Program-made: the position numbers and the translations under genes
In this document: piece after piece, positions 45,591 to 57,700 of the stretch
Numbering within the stretch: the stretch's first letter is position 1
Layout: the number at the start of each line of letters is the position of its first letter
Origin: Stomoxys calcitrans
Taxonomy: Eukaryota; Arthropoda; Insecta; Diptera; Muscidae
Assembly: GCF_963082655.1 (NCBI RefSeq)
Contig: NC_081552.1
Coordinates: 5,022,648-5,086,647 of the forward strand
DNA length: 64,000 nt
Direction: 5' to 3'
The notes under the pieces: model-generated
The model's database searches: none
Told to the model about the DNA's origin: nothing
What the model saw: the letters and a program-made list of their open reading frames with translations, nothing else

Positions 45591-47645
45591 GACAAATGAC
45601 GACGTGGGTTCCTAATATCTTCTGTTGAATATAATTTTTTACTAATTAATTAATTGGTTATTGTTAGATCCTTATTAAAATTATTAAGGATTTCAAAAAA
45701 AAACTTCTGGCTTTTTGTTTCGTTCCGAATTATTATTTTTGAATTCATAGTATGGTTCGACTTCTTGCCTAAGTGTTTGCACTTCCATAAACCTATCAAT
45801 AACAAGCATCATTTATCTTTTTCTACAAAATTCAACAATTGAACCACCCTCCTGGTGGTACATCAATTTCTACAACTAAGCCATTTGCTTCTTCTAACAA
45901 CAAGCAAATATTGGCTAGGGTGTGAGGAATTGTTTGTTGTCTTCTGCGTGGCCTTTCAGTCACGTCTGGTCTGGTGTGGTCTGCTCCCGCCAGGGTCTTA
46001 CCTGTATAGAGAAGGCAACAGCAAAGCCATAAAGTGCTTAGACATTTTACACGGTTCGTTGAGAGTGGGGTGGAGTAGAAAAAAATCAATGCCAATGTGG
46101 CATGCATAAATCTCAAGGGAATAGTAAGGGAAACAAGTTCACGCCATTGCCTTAGACAGACACCGGACGCACCGCAACAGTTTTCCTCAATCACTTGAGG
46201 CGGTGTCATGAATTTGTAACCTATTAACAGTTATTGATATTGATTGTTATTGTCCTGGAAAATCCGTTTCAGATAGGAATCACAAATCCGTATAACTTGG
46301 GGCTTTTCCTACTCTCTGTAAGGTTACTGATATTGGTGTCAATGATTGGATTTTGAGTTTGATTTTAAAGTATTTTAAAGCGGTTAACATTAACTTTGTA
46401 CTGCATGGCGTTTGGGCATTTTTTAATTAACTTTTTTTAATTCCGTTTTTTTTTTGACACCCTCTTAATTTGGTGGGTCAGACATATTTTCCATAAATTC
46501 CTGTTCCTTGCTTCCGCTTTTTGTTTTTACTTTTGTCAGCTTCCAATCTTATCTGTGAACTAATAAAATCCTGAAAAGACTTTAACACTTCAACACCTCG
46601 TTTGGGTGCAGTTTTTTTTGTCTACTTTCATGTCCTTCTGATGCTTGATGATGATTTTATAGCAACAGGATGTCTTCAATGGTTTTTTATTAGATTTTTT
46701 TGGTCGTTTTCGAGCATTTTTCCCTCATTTCGTTGTGTTTATCAACACACGCCATCTCTGGTAGCCCAGTCCAGCCAGTTTTTACCCTTGTTTGACCCAA
46801 AGGCGACTAGTGACTAGCAGGGAGCTTAGCCAAAATCTTAATAAAAAACTTCACAAGAAACAAGGAAGAATGTAGCCAAAGTCAAGTCAGGTTAAGATAC
46901 TCAAGCGGCTGCTGGTTTCCTCCTCCAATGACCATTGAGAGGGTGAAACTGCTGTTGGGCCAAACAAAAGGGCGGCAGGCCACACATAATCTGATGGTTT
47001 TATCGCCACTTGCTTGAACTTTGTGCTAAGTCGGTAATAACCTTAAAATGTCTTTATTTGTTGTAAGCTAAAGTACCAAAGGATATGTTGTTTTTGTTTT
47101 TTTTTTGTTTCATTTTTTCCTCAAGGACTTTCCTTTGAGGAGTTTCTGTTTCGCTGTTTTTTGGGTAAAGAAAAAATAATTTGAATATTTTTTTTGCAAG
47201 TTAGCTGGGCAAAGCAGCATTGTCTAGCCACTGTAATCACACTTATTTTAGGCAAATCAATTCCCAGAGAATAGAGTTTCATGGAGTAGTTGGGTATAAG
47301 GGCTAAGGTTTTGAGCTTCTTTCTCGCTTTATATGATTTTGAGTAACTTTAAAATTGCTGCAATCTTTTTTCGCTTTTAATTATTATATTTTTCTGTGAA
47401 CTTTACACTTACTTTAATTTTTTTTCTTTTAAATTCTTTCTTCTCACTATGGAAAAATTCTTCTTGATTTTTTTAAATGTGGTAATTTCTCATAATTTTT
47501 TTGCGATATCAATGCAGGCATAACCTATACAAATATTGTATAAAAAAAAGTTGTAGAAAAGATGAAGATTTTGCAAAAGATTTTTATGAAAATAAAATTT
47601 CAAAAACTTATGTGAAAATCAGATTATCACCGAATTCTTTAGATA
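45591..47645. other. Intergenic DNA, no gene seen
   Basis: About 2 kb without recognised protein motif or repeat. The longest frame (45832-46209, reverse) has no family signature and a codon pattern typical of chance. Confidence 0.4.
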
Positions 47646-47649
47646 CGTT

Positions 47650-48020
47650 TACCTTAGGTTAGGTTGGTGGCAGTCTGCAGTGACATAGAAATGTTTATTG
47701 TCCTACCTTAGGAATAATGAGAGACGGGAGGCAACCATTAGCCCACCGGTTCGCTTTAAAAAACCAAATAACTAATAACAAAGCTTATGTCTTGTTCGAC
47801 GTGCTCACAGTTTCTGCACAAAAAAATTACTGCTCACGTTTAGGTTGGAGTGGCTGTATTTTCTAAACCGACTCTCTAAGACAAATTTGTGTTGTTTTCT
47901 AACTTTCATCTGCTTGACTCTGTTAAATATTCAGATCCAGGAACTCTGCGACTAAAGTGGAGGCGTCCAGAGTGATCTGGGTCCAAGACGAGTGGGCTTG
48001 GCTGACGCACAATAGAATAG
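47650..48020 (-). pseudogene. Non-LTR retrotransposon 3' tail fragment
   Basis: 47935-48005 on the reverse strand corresponds to the 'PTRL.PRSLWT' tail read at 29275-29340: 'cccactcgtcttggacccag' and 'gtcgcagagttcctggatct'. The fragment is short and frame-broken. The 47653-47760 stretch ('ttaggttaggttggtggcag') may be its flank. Confidence 0.5.
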
Positions 48021-48044
48021 AACCGAAAAAAACTACTAAAAATA

Positions 48045-48350
48045 TGCCGTGTGAGAGTTGGGAGAGATATCTCTTTGAAATTTGGAATAGTACGCGCTGA
48101 GGTTCAAGGCCCTAAGTTGTTCGGGCGCCTTTTGGCAGACCCCTAATTTTAGTCACTTCGGTTTTTCGAAAATTTGTTGGCCAAATTTTTTTTGCTGGAT
48201 AGTGCCCAAAAATTCCTAATTCCTAAAAAAGTCCGCTGGAGGTCTTCAATGTCTCGCCTTGTTTCGGGGATATTAGACTATTAGACGGGTCCTATATACA
48301 CTTCAAAATAGCCAATCTTTTATTAAAAAAAATTGAAAAATCGAGTTCTC
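48045..48350 (+). repeat. Unnamed repeat starting GCCGTGTGAGA, copy 1
   Basis: Begins 'gccgtgtgagagttgggaga' then 'gatatctctttgaaatttgg', and contains 'gggcgccttttggc', 'tcacttcggtttttcgaaaa' and 'tttgctggatagtgcccaaa'. Related copies are at 49610-49745 (-), 50050-50325 (-) and 59700-59960 (+). Confidence 0.65.
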
Positions 48351-48539
48351 AAATTCCGAAGCCCAGATGCCCCATTTGGGTTTATGTTTTTTCCAGCCCA
48401 TATGTACCCTAAACCCATGAAAAAATTTATTTTTTGCACCTATAACTATTTGTAGCCTCCACAGCAATTCACTAAAAATGCCGATTTTGAAATCATCTTT
48501 GCTCGAAATAAGTACTTTGGGGAATTTAGTAAAAAACTT

Positions 48540-49590
48540 CGGGCTTACTTATAGTCCGATTGGGACCATAATGCTGAACGTTGTTGAAGTCATTGTGTGA
48601 TATTTGAGTCCATTCGGATTAGAATTGCTCCTTGGAGGGGCTCAAGAAGCCAAATCGGGAGATCGGTTTATATGGGAGCTGTATCAAGCTATATATCTAT
48701 TCAGACCATAATGCACACGAATGTTGAAAGCCATGAGAGAAGCCGTTGTACACAATGTGTGCTAAATCGGATGAGAATTGCTCTCTCTAGAGGCTCAAGA
48801 AGCCATAACACCACGTGTAAAATTACAGCCCAATCGGATAATAATTGCGCCTTCTAAAAGCTCAAGAAGTCAAGACCCAAGATCAGTTTATATGGCAGCT
48901 ATATCAGGTTATGAACCGATTTGAACCATACTTCGCACAAATGTTGGAAGTGATACCAAAACACCACTTGCAAAATGACTGCCAAATCGGATGAGAATTG
49001 GGCCCTTTAGGGGCTCAAGAAGTCAAGATTTAAGATCGGTTTATATGGCACCTATACCATGTTATGGACCGATTGGGACCATACTTCGCACAAATGTTGG
49101 AAGTGATACCAAAACACCACGTGCAAAATTACTGCCAAAGCGGATAAGAATTGCGCCTTCTAAAAGTTAAAGAAGTCAAGACCCAACTATATCAGTTTAT
49201 GAACCGATTTGATCCATACTTAGCTCGGTTGTTGGAAGTGATACCGAAACACCACATGCAAAATTTCAGTCAAATCAGACGAGAATTGCGCCCTCTAGAG
49301 GCTCAAGAAGTCAAGACCCAAGATCGGTTTATATGGCAGCTATATCAAAACATGGACCGATTTGGCCCATTTTCAATCCCAACCGACCTACACTAATAAG
49401 AAGTATTTGTGCAAAATTTCAATCGACTAGCTTACTCCTTCCAAAGTAAGAGTGCTTTCAACAGACGGACGGTTGCTTCGACTTAAAATGTCACTACGAT
49501 CAAGAATATATATACTTTATGGGGTCTTAGACGCATATTTCGAGGTGTTACACACAGAATGATAATAATTACTAAGATCTTCTTTTTATT
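48540..49590 (+). repeat. 153-bp-period repeat element with 3' end
   Basis: Six or so units with 'gatcggtttatatggcagct' and 'catacttcgcacaaatgttg' (48943 and about 49081). It ends with 'caacagacggacggttgctt', 'gatcaagaatatatatactt' and 'gaggtgttacacacagaatg', the conserved right end of this family. Confidence 0.75.
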
Positions 49591-49609
49591 CTTAACTTTT
49601 TTTCAAAAT

Positions 49610-49745
49610 TTTGCAGCCACAAAAAATTGTCGAAATATCAAGGTGACCAACTTTAGGGGCATGTCAACCTAGCGCCTTGCAATTTTGCACACGATTTTGC
49701 AAATTTCAAAGAGATATCTCTACCCGTTCTCACACGGCACTTTGT
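49610..49745 (-). repeat. Unnamed GCCGTGTGAGA repeat, copy 2
   Basis: Reverse-strand copy beginning 'gccgtgtgagaacgggtaga' and containing 'atatctctttgaaatttgca' and 'cccctaaagttggtcacctt'. It is joined directly to the non-LTR tail at 49746 on its 5' side. Confidence 0.6.
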
Positions 49746-49995
49746 GGCGTGTGGTCTCAGGTCACAATAGGGACATACAACCTGCACGTTGGCATCAATC
49801 CTTGGTAGGAGTTGAGGCGGCTGTATCTGCCGAATCGTAATTGAGCGAGAATCACTCTGGTTTTGCCGAGGAAGGTCAATTTCTTCAGGTGCAATGAGAG
49901 GCGGTCGCTCTCCAAAGTCCACAATCACCGTATCTGCTACCATATCTGCATGTATTTTGTCTAGTCGTGCTTGATATGCCGCTTGGTCTACAGGT
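49746..49995 (-). pseudogene. Non-LTR retrotransposon C-terminal fragment
   Basis: The reverse strand reads 'GERPPLIAPEEIDLPRQNQS', 'PPQLLPRIDANVQVVCPYCD' and then LRPHATKC. This is the pre-knuckle and zinc-knuckle tail of a Jockey-type element, the same protein region as 29184-29363 but a different, diverged family member. The frame then runs into the unnamed repeat. Confidence 0.6.
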
Positions 49996-50049
49996 GTTCT
50001 CTTGTTGGAATCGTTACGCCATTGTCTTTCAGAAGATCTCGTTCAAAAT

Positions 50050-50325
50050 TGCACAAAAAAAAAGTCGAATATCTCCAAAACTGGCGAAGATATTGTAGAC
50101 CTCAAACGGACTTTTTTGTAGAAAATTTCGAGCACTATCCAGTAAAAAAAATTTGGCCAACAAATTTTCGAAATACCGAAGTGATTAAGCTTAGGCGCCC
50201 GCCAAAAGGCGCCCGGACAATCTTGAGCTTTGAAGTTTGACAGACGATCTCGCTAAAACCTCTGCTCTAACTATTCCAAATTTCGAAAAAGATATATCTG
50301 TACCCGTTCTCACACGGTATATTTT
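50050..50325 (-). repeat. Unnamed GCCGTGTGAGA repeat, copy 3
   Basis: The reverse strand reads 'accgtgtgagaacgggtaca', 'cgggcgccttttggcgggcg' and 'tactggatagtgctcgaaat'. Matches copy 1 over most of its length. Confidence 0.65.
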
Positions 50326-50439
50326 TTACAAGTTTTTTTCGATTTTCTCCCACTGTGCGATATAAACTACGCTATCGGTGTAGCACATTCTGTTGTACAT
50401 ACTAAGGTTGTGACATTTTGGTTTAGACATCTTTTAGAG

Positions 50440-51990
50440 CCCTCTCTTCTAGAGCCTTCAAAAATTGAGATATTGAGCTGAAATTTGGCACAGATACGTC
50501 TTTTTGATGCACACTGGTTAAGTTCTTGAACGGGCCAAATCGGACCATATTTGGATATAGCTGCTATATAGACCGATTTTCCAATAAAGGGTCTAATGCC
50601 CATAAAAACTTTGAAATTTGATACTGTGAGTATTTTAAGGTTTTCCGACGACTGACCCAAATATGGTTCAGATCGGACTATATTTAGATATAGCTACCAT
50701 ATAGACCGATCTCCTGATAAAGGGTCTGGAGACCATAACAGCTTTATTTATTACCCGATTTCACTGAAATTGGCAACAGTGGGTTATTTTGAGCCTCTCG
50801 ACATCTGATGTGAATATGGTTCAGATCGGACTATATTTAGATATAGCTGCCATATAGGCCGATCTGCCGTAAAGGGGACTGAAGCCCTTAAAAGCTTTAT
50901 TAATTAACCGATTTCGCTGATATTTGGAACAGTGGGTCATTTTAAGCCCACCGACATCTGACCTAAATATGGATTAGATTGGTCCATATTCAGATATAGC
51001 TGCCATGTAGACCGATCTGCTGATAAAGGGTCTGAAGGCCATAAAAGCCTTATTTATTACCCGATTTCGCTGAAATTTAAAACAGTGGGTTATTTTAAGC
51101 CTACCAACATCTGACTAAAATATGGTTCAGATCGGACTTTATTAAGATATAGCTGCCATATAGACCGGTCTGCCGATAAAGGGTCTGAAGCCCATAAAAG
51201 CTTTATTATTTACCCGATTTCGCAAAAATTTGATCAAGTGAGTTATTTTTAGTCTGCTGACACCCTACCTAAATATGGTTCAGATCGTACTATATTTAGA
51301 TATAGCTGCCATATAGACCGATCTGCCGATAAGGGATCTGAAGCCAATAAGAGCTTTATTTATTAGCCGATTTCGTTGAAATTTGAAACAGTGAGTAAGT
51401 TAAGACCTCACAACATCCGACCTAAATATGGTTCTGATCGGACTGTATTTAGATATAGCTGTCATATAGACCGATCTGCCGTAAAGGGGACTGAAGCCCA
51501 TAAAAACTTTATTTATTACCCGATTTCGCTGCCCATAAAAGCTTTATTATTTAACCGATTTCGCTGAAAATTAAAAAAAGTGAGTTATTTTTAGTCTCCT
51601 CACACCCGACCTAAATATCTTTCATATCGGACTATATTTAGATATAGCTGCCATATAGACCGATCTGCCGATAAGGGATCTGAAGCCAATAAAAGCTTTA
51701 TTTATTAACCGATTTCGTTGAAATTTGAAACAGTGAGTTTTTCTGAGCCTCACGATATCCGACCTTTATATGGTTCAGATCGGTTTATAATTGGATATAT
51801 CTGCCAAAAATACCAATATTTTGTTCTACAAAATTGAATAGTGTCATATATATTAGACCACTTAATGTCCGTGCCGAATGTGGGTGCTTAAGTTATCCAA
51901 TTTTCACCGGATTGTGACGAAATGGGATTTACATATATACCCGAGGTGGTGGGTATTTAAAGTTCGGCCCGGCCGAATTGTTAATTATCT
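50440..51990 (-). repeat. 153-bp tandem array, about nine units, with hairpin end
   Basis: The 'tatggttcagatcggactat' block recurs at about 50665, 50818, 50971, 51124, 51277 and 51430 (153 bp each), then 51618 (188 bp, owing to a 35-bp internal duplication) and 51771. It ends at 51935-51985 with 'gaggtggtgggtatttaaag' followed by the palindrome TTCGGCCCGGCCGAA. Orientation is opposite to the copies at 44805 and 48540. Confidence 0.9.
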
Positions 51991-54700
51991 TAGCAAAACA
52001 TTTTTTCAAGTCATTAATTTTTGTAAATTTATTGAAAAAAATTAAAAAAATCTTTTTTACTAAGTTTTTACTACAAAAACTATTGGATTTTGGATTTTGA
52101 AAAAATTGGAAAATTGGATTTTGATGCTCATGACATGACTTATAGCCATACCGATTTTTTTTTTAAAAGACATTTGAAATTATGTTAGATTAGTAATTTT
52201 TGTCTAGTTAATTTTTTCCCAAAACGTAAAATTGTATGGTAACCAGAGATGGTCTGTATGTCGGGTTTTTAGGTTTTCGACCTAAAAAACCAGTTTGTAT
52301 CAGCGAGGGGAATAAAAAGTTGTTGATGTACTTTATTGAATGGGAATAAAAACTTTCTATTCTTCACTAAGAAATTTTCTTTAATGTATTTTCTCCACCA
52401 TTTATTTAGTTTTTGCAATATGTACGCCATATTTCTCACTTCCAAGCAAACGTTTCTTTACAGAGCTCACTCGCGTGTAAAATAGCCCATGACAACAAAT
52501 CATGCTTGACGACATGCTGTTTTGTTATTGATTTACCTGAGATGATCGTCCCCTACATGTCGCTGTTATTGCATCCCATACCGCTCTTGGACTTGATGGC
52601 CTGTGGTCTGTTGGTTAACTTGCCACAACGGTCAAGGGTTCGTTCAATTCCGCTTGTGCAGCCCTTTAATAGATAGGTAGAATATGGGACTCAAATAGAA
52701 GGTACATATGTGATACTAGAACACGAATGTGATATTTAAACATGGATCCATGGTTGGGCGCCTCGACACTAAAAATCAACCCACGGGGACATAGAGATCA
52801 ATTCAGACAATACGGGATGCCAATGAAATTTCGGAGTACTTATAGTACGAATCAAAGGCCGACCCAAGACCATTCATTTCTGTTTTCAATACACAGTAAC
52901 AGTCTTAGAGTATTTCAACACATGAACTCTTCGTTTGAAAATACAACATTGTATGAGACAATTGAGAACTGAGTAAAACAGATAAAAAGACACAAAGACA
53001 ACGAGATGAGTGAACGCATAAAAGAGCCCCTCGGCAAAAAGAAAGATTGATTCGGATTTCAGTAGGTGCACGTTGTACAACGTGCATGTATTCGGGTACA
53101 TTTGGCTTCAGATAGAGTGTTACTTTTCTTGTCGTCTGCTTTCGTAGTATGAAATTCGTATGAACGCAACGTGGTTGATTTGGCAAAGGGATGGGTAAAC
53201 ACACACACGCGTAGTTTTTTTTTTATATGAGAAAACAAACAGTTTACAAACGATTTGAGTGATCAGTTCATCTTTCGAAAATGACAGCGAGACGCTTTCA
53301 GATTTCAGATCACATTATAACTGTGAATTTTAGTAATAAGAAAATTATTACTAATTTACACAGAGCCGTCGAAAAAATCACGAAAAATATTAGTTGTGGG
53401 TAGAGTATGAATTTGATATAAAAATGTGGAGACAAGTGTATGGTGGCCGCCCTGCAAATGGTGTGATTCTCTGGAGGGGCTCGAAAATTGGTGTCATCAT
53501 CTGGACTACTTCATGCCGATGTATTTTTGCCGATGTATGTTTGTTCTATAATTTTTGTATCATAGTCGTTCTCTAATTCCATACCTTTTACTTAAGTCCC
53601 TATACCTTACGAAATACCCCTGGTTTATTTTTCATTTCACTGTTTACTTTTCTATTCTTCTGCTCCGCTGCTCTAATCCTTTTTCTTATATTCAATTAAA
53701 TTCCTTGTTTAGTGACATAATGGCTTTTATCGCTAAAATTCGCCTGCCGATTGTGTTTCGTATTCAAATATTAGCCGACACCTTTTTTACTCTGCGCCCT
53801 GCTACGCGCCACTCACCATGCACCACCACCATCATCTAGCACCACTGCCTGCCCAAGTAATAATTACCTTTTTAGGACTTTTTTGGTAAACGTTTTTATT
53901 GCTTGAAATTCCTTGTTGTGGAATGAATGTTGCTCTTCTCGTTGCAAGGTATTTGTTTTCTTAACTACTTAGCTAACAGATAAGAGACAATAGAAGACAA
54001 CTTTGACATCGTTGTCCTTGCATTGGCAATCTGAAGGCAGCAGCATTGTCGGCATCCTGCCTGCTGTCGTGAAATGTCCTTTTTGTAGGCAATTTATTGC
54101 TTAACGACCGCATGTCACTGGATTTGTTTCACTCCAGCGTTTTTTCTTCGTCACTTCCCAACTACCAATCTGCCCCCGTCATTTAAATGAAGTAGACGAG
54201 GTTTTTTTTCTTGTTTTCAAGTTGGTGGCGGTGATTTAATTAAAAATTTTGTCCTCAAAAGAATATGGCAAAATTTTATTAAAAATCTCAGTTCTTTTTT
54301 CTTGTTGCTCTCCAGTAATAATTTCGTCTCGCGTTATTTGAGGCGTTTTCGTGTGGTATTTATCTTAATGTTTGGGCCATGTCCGTTCTGCATGCAAGAG
54401 AGTGGTAATTTTATGATTCAATTATTTTTGGCTTTGATGGTTTGTGGCGGGTGGCTATGGTGTCTGCTGACGCAATGCTGTCGATGAGACGCGATGCGAT
54501 GCCATTGTTTGACACACTTTTGTCATTGTGGCATTAAAGGACCAAAACATTATAGAATTACAGTTTTTTAAGGGTAATTCTTTCGGTTTTTTTTCCACTC
54601 AAAGGGAAATTACTTTTTATTTCATTTAATATTAAAAAAAATATTCACCATGTGAAATCTACATTTAAAGGATTTTTTTGGTTGATACTCAGACTTGTCT
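51991..54700. other. Intergenic DNA downstream of Oat, no gene seen
   Basis: About 2.7 kb. Short fragments of the Helitron-like family lie at about 52680-52830 ('atgggactcaaatagaaggt') and 53390-53470. No gene is supported. Confidence 0.4.
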
Positions 54701-54760
54701 CTTTCGCATTTGGGCTGGGTGGGGAAGGGGCGAGTGTACGAAATTGTACCATGATGACTC

Positions 54761-57700
54761 TTACATGGACAGTATGGACTTCTTAATAATGTCCACACTT
54801 TCTAGCATTTGAGCTTCATTGATCACCAGGGGAGGGGCAAAACGTATAATGTCACCATGGGTGGGCTTGGCCAATAAGCCATTATCCTTTAGCTTCAAGC
54901 AAACATCCCAGGCATCAAATTCTGGAAAGTACAAAACAAAATTCGCAATTTAAAAGCTTCAACGAAAAATGTCTCTTCCCTCTACTCACTTGAATTGATG
55001 ACTATGGCATTGAGCAATCCCTTGCCTCTTACCACCGACACTACATCCTTGGGCAGCTTGGACAATTCACTTCTTAACAATTGACCCATTTTCTCGGCAT
55101 TTTCTGCTAACTTCTCCTCTTGCAGAACTTCCAAAGCAGCTATGGCCACTTTGCAACCCAAAGGATTGCCGCCATATGTTGAGCCATGCTCACCGGGTTT
55201 AATGGTTAGCATAACATCGTCATTGGCCAAAACTGCCGAAACGGGATACATGCCTCCCGACAAAGCTTTGCCCAAAATCAAAATATCTGGCTTGACATCT
55301 TCATGATCCACGGCAAGCATGCGTCCGGTGCGCGCCAAACCAGTCTGAACTTCATCGGCTATCCAGAGGACATTGTGTTTGGTACAGATTTCGCGAACCT
55401 TCTTAAGATAACCATGGTCGGGAACCACCACACCAGCTTCACCTTGTATAGGCTCTACCATAAAGGCACAGACATGGGGATCTTGTAGAGCTTTCTATGG
55501 GAAAATATGGAGAAAATATCTCAGACTCAGATTTTTTGTAAACCGATTTGTTAGCTTACCTCTAGGGCATTGGTGTCATTGTATTTTATGATTTCAAAGC
55601 CTGGCATAAAAGGACCAAATCCTTCGTAACTGCTGGGATCGGTGGAAGCTGAAACTGCTGACAGAGTTCTGCCCCAGAAATTGTTTTCAGCAAAAACAAT
55701 CTATAAAATGGAAAGGGATATTGAATTAGAGACTAGGAGATATGAAACTGATGAAAAGTAGAAAAAAAAACAAGAAAAAGGGTGCTAATTTCGGCCGTGC
55801 CGAATCTTTTATACCCTCCACCATGCATCGCATTTGTCGAGTTCTTTGCCCCGGTATCTCTTTTTAGGCAAACACCGTTCAGCTATTATTTCAGCTATAA
55901 CACGTTATGGTACGATTCAGACCATAAGTGATTGTGTAAAATTTCAGCCAATTCGGATAAAAATAACGTCTTAGGGGTTCAAGAATTTAAATTGAGATAT
56001 TGGTTTATATGGGAGCTGCATCAGGCTATAGACCATATTTGAAACGTATATTGAAGGTTATGAGAGAATCCATTGTACACAATTTTAGCCAAATCGGATA
56101 AGAATTGCGCCCTCTAGAGGATAAAGAAGTATAATCGGGAGATAGGTTTATATGGGAGCTATATAAGGTTATGAACCAATTTAGGCCATACTTGGCATAG
56201 TTTTTGCGTGACAAGACAAAACACTTAATGCAAAATTTCAGCCTAATCCGATAATAATTAGGTCCACTAGAGGCTCAAAAAATCAAGTTTCCAGATCGGT
56301 TAATATGGCAGCTATATTTGAACCATACTTAGCACCTATTTGAACCATACTTAGTACAGTTGTTGGACAATCATATGTATAGAGTGGAGAGTCTTAGTGA
56401 AAGGCCGGTCGGCTCCGGCTCTTGCTTAAATACTGCCTATGTGTTCGTGTCTATGATTCTCGGTATGACAAGGCCAGTTATTGGCGCCTTTACATAACCA
56501 TTGGCCATAACGGCGAGCGGTCCTTTGGTTCGGAACGAGCTTGCCCACATATGGAGCTTACATCCATCCCAAAATAGGCGAAAACAACAAATCCATAAGA
56601 ATACTTCAAATGATAATACAAATCATTAATGGAAAATTGCAAATTTTGCCCATAAACATTCCCCTAAGGAAGTTGTGCAAAAATGGAAGATTTTTAAATA
56701 AATCCCAATAAATTCTCGAAGAGTTACAATTATCAATTGATCGTATTATATTTGCGGCTTCACTGGGCTCAAGATGTCAAATCTGGAGATCGGTCTATAT
56801 GGTTATAGACCGATTGGGCCCACAATTAGCATAAGTGTTGGAAGTCACGAAAACAAATTGTAAGCTAAATTTTAGCCTAATCGGATAATAAATTCTAGGA
56901 GCCAACGAAATCTCTATGAACCGATATGGCCAATCCCCGACGATATACATCAAGCAGAAGTCTCTGCAAATTTCCAAATGAATATCTTTGTTCGTTCGAC
57001 CGCTATCGTGACTTCCGCAGACGGACGGACGGACGAACACGGCTAGATTGAGTTAGCATGTCCAGACGGGGGTTATGCCCTCCTAGAGCTGGCGACACTT
57101 GTGAGGAATTTATCTTGGGTAATCAGCCATTAACCCTACATGCTAAATTTGAGACAATTCGGATGTTAGTTGCGCCCTCTGTAGGTGCAAGACCGATTTA
57201 TTTGGCAGCTATATCAAAATATGCATCGATTAGACCCATTAACCATCTCCACCGATCTACACTAATAAGAATTACTTGTGCATATTTTCAAGCGGCTAGC
57301 TTTCCTCCTTTGAAAGTTAGCGTGCTTTCGGCAGACATACGGACATGGCTAGATCGACTTCGAATATCGATATAATATACATTCAGATATAATTTGTATC
57401 GTCTCAGATCGATATTTTGATAAGTTACAAAACGTAATGACGATGTTGGTATGCCATAGAATGGAAGTGGAAGGTATAAATATGTTAGAACCCTGTACTG
57501 GTAATTGGAGATCAATATCAACTTAACTACCGGAGGGTTTGAGAACTGTGACTGGACATTACAATATAAATTGTATGTTATCGTTCGATCAAATAAAGCC
57601 ATCTGTTCGAAATTTTGCCCAAAAATTTTTATTTTATGTTTTCGAATGTCCTGGGCACCAGCTTTTCGAATAGAAGAAAAAAAACTTTACAATTCCATTC

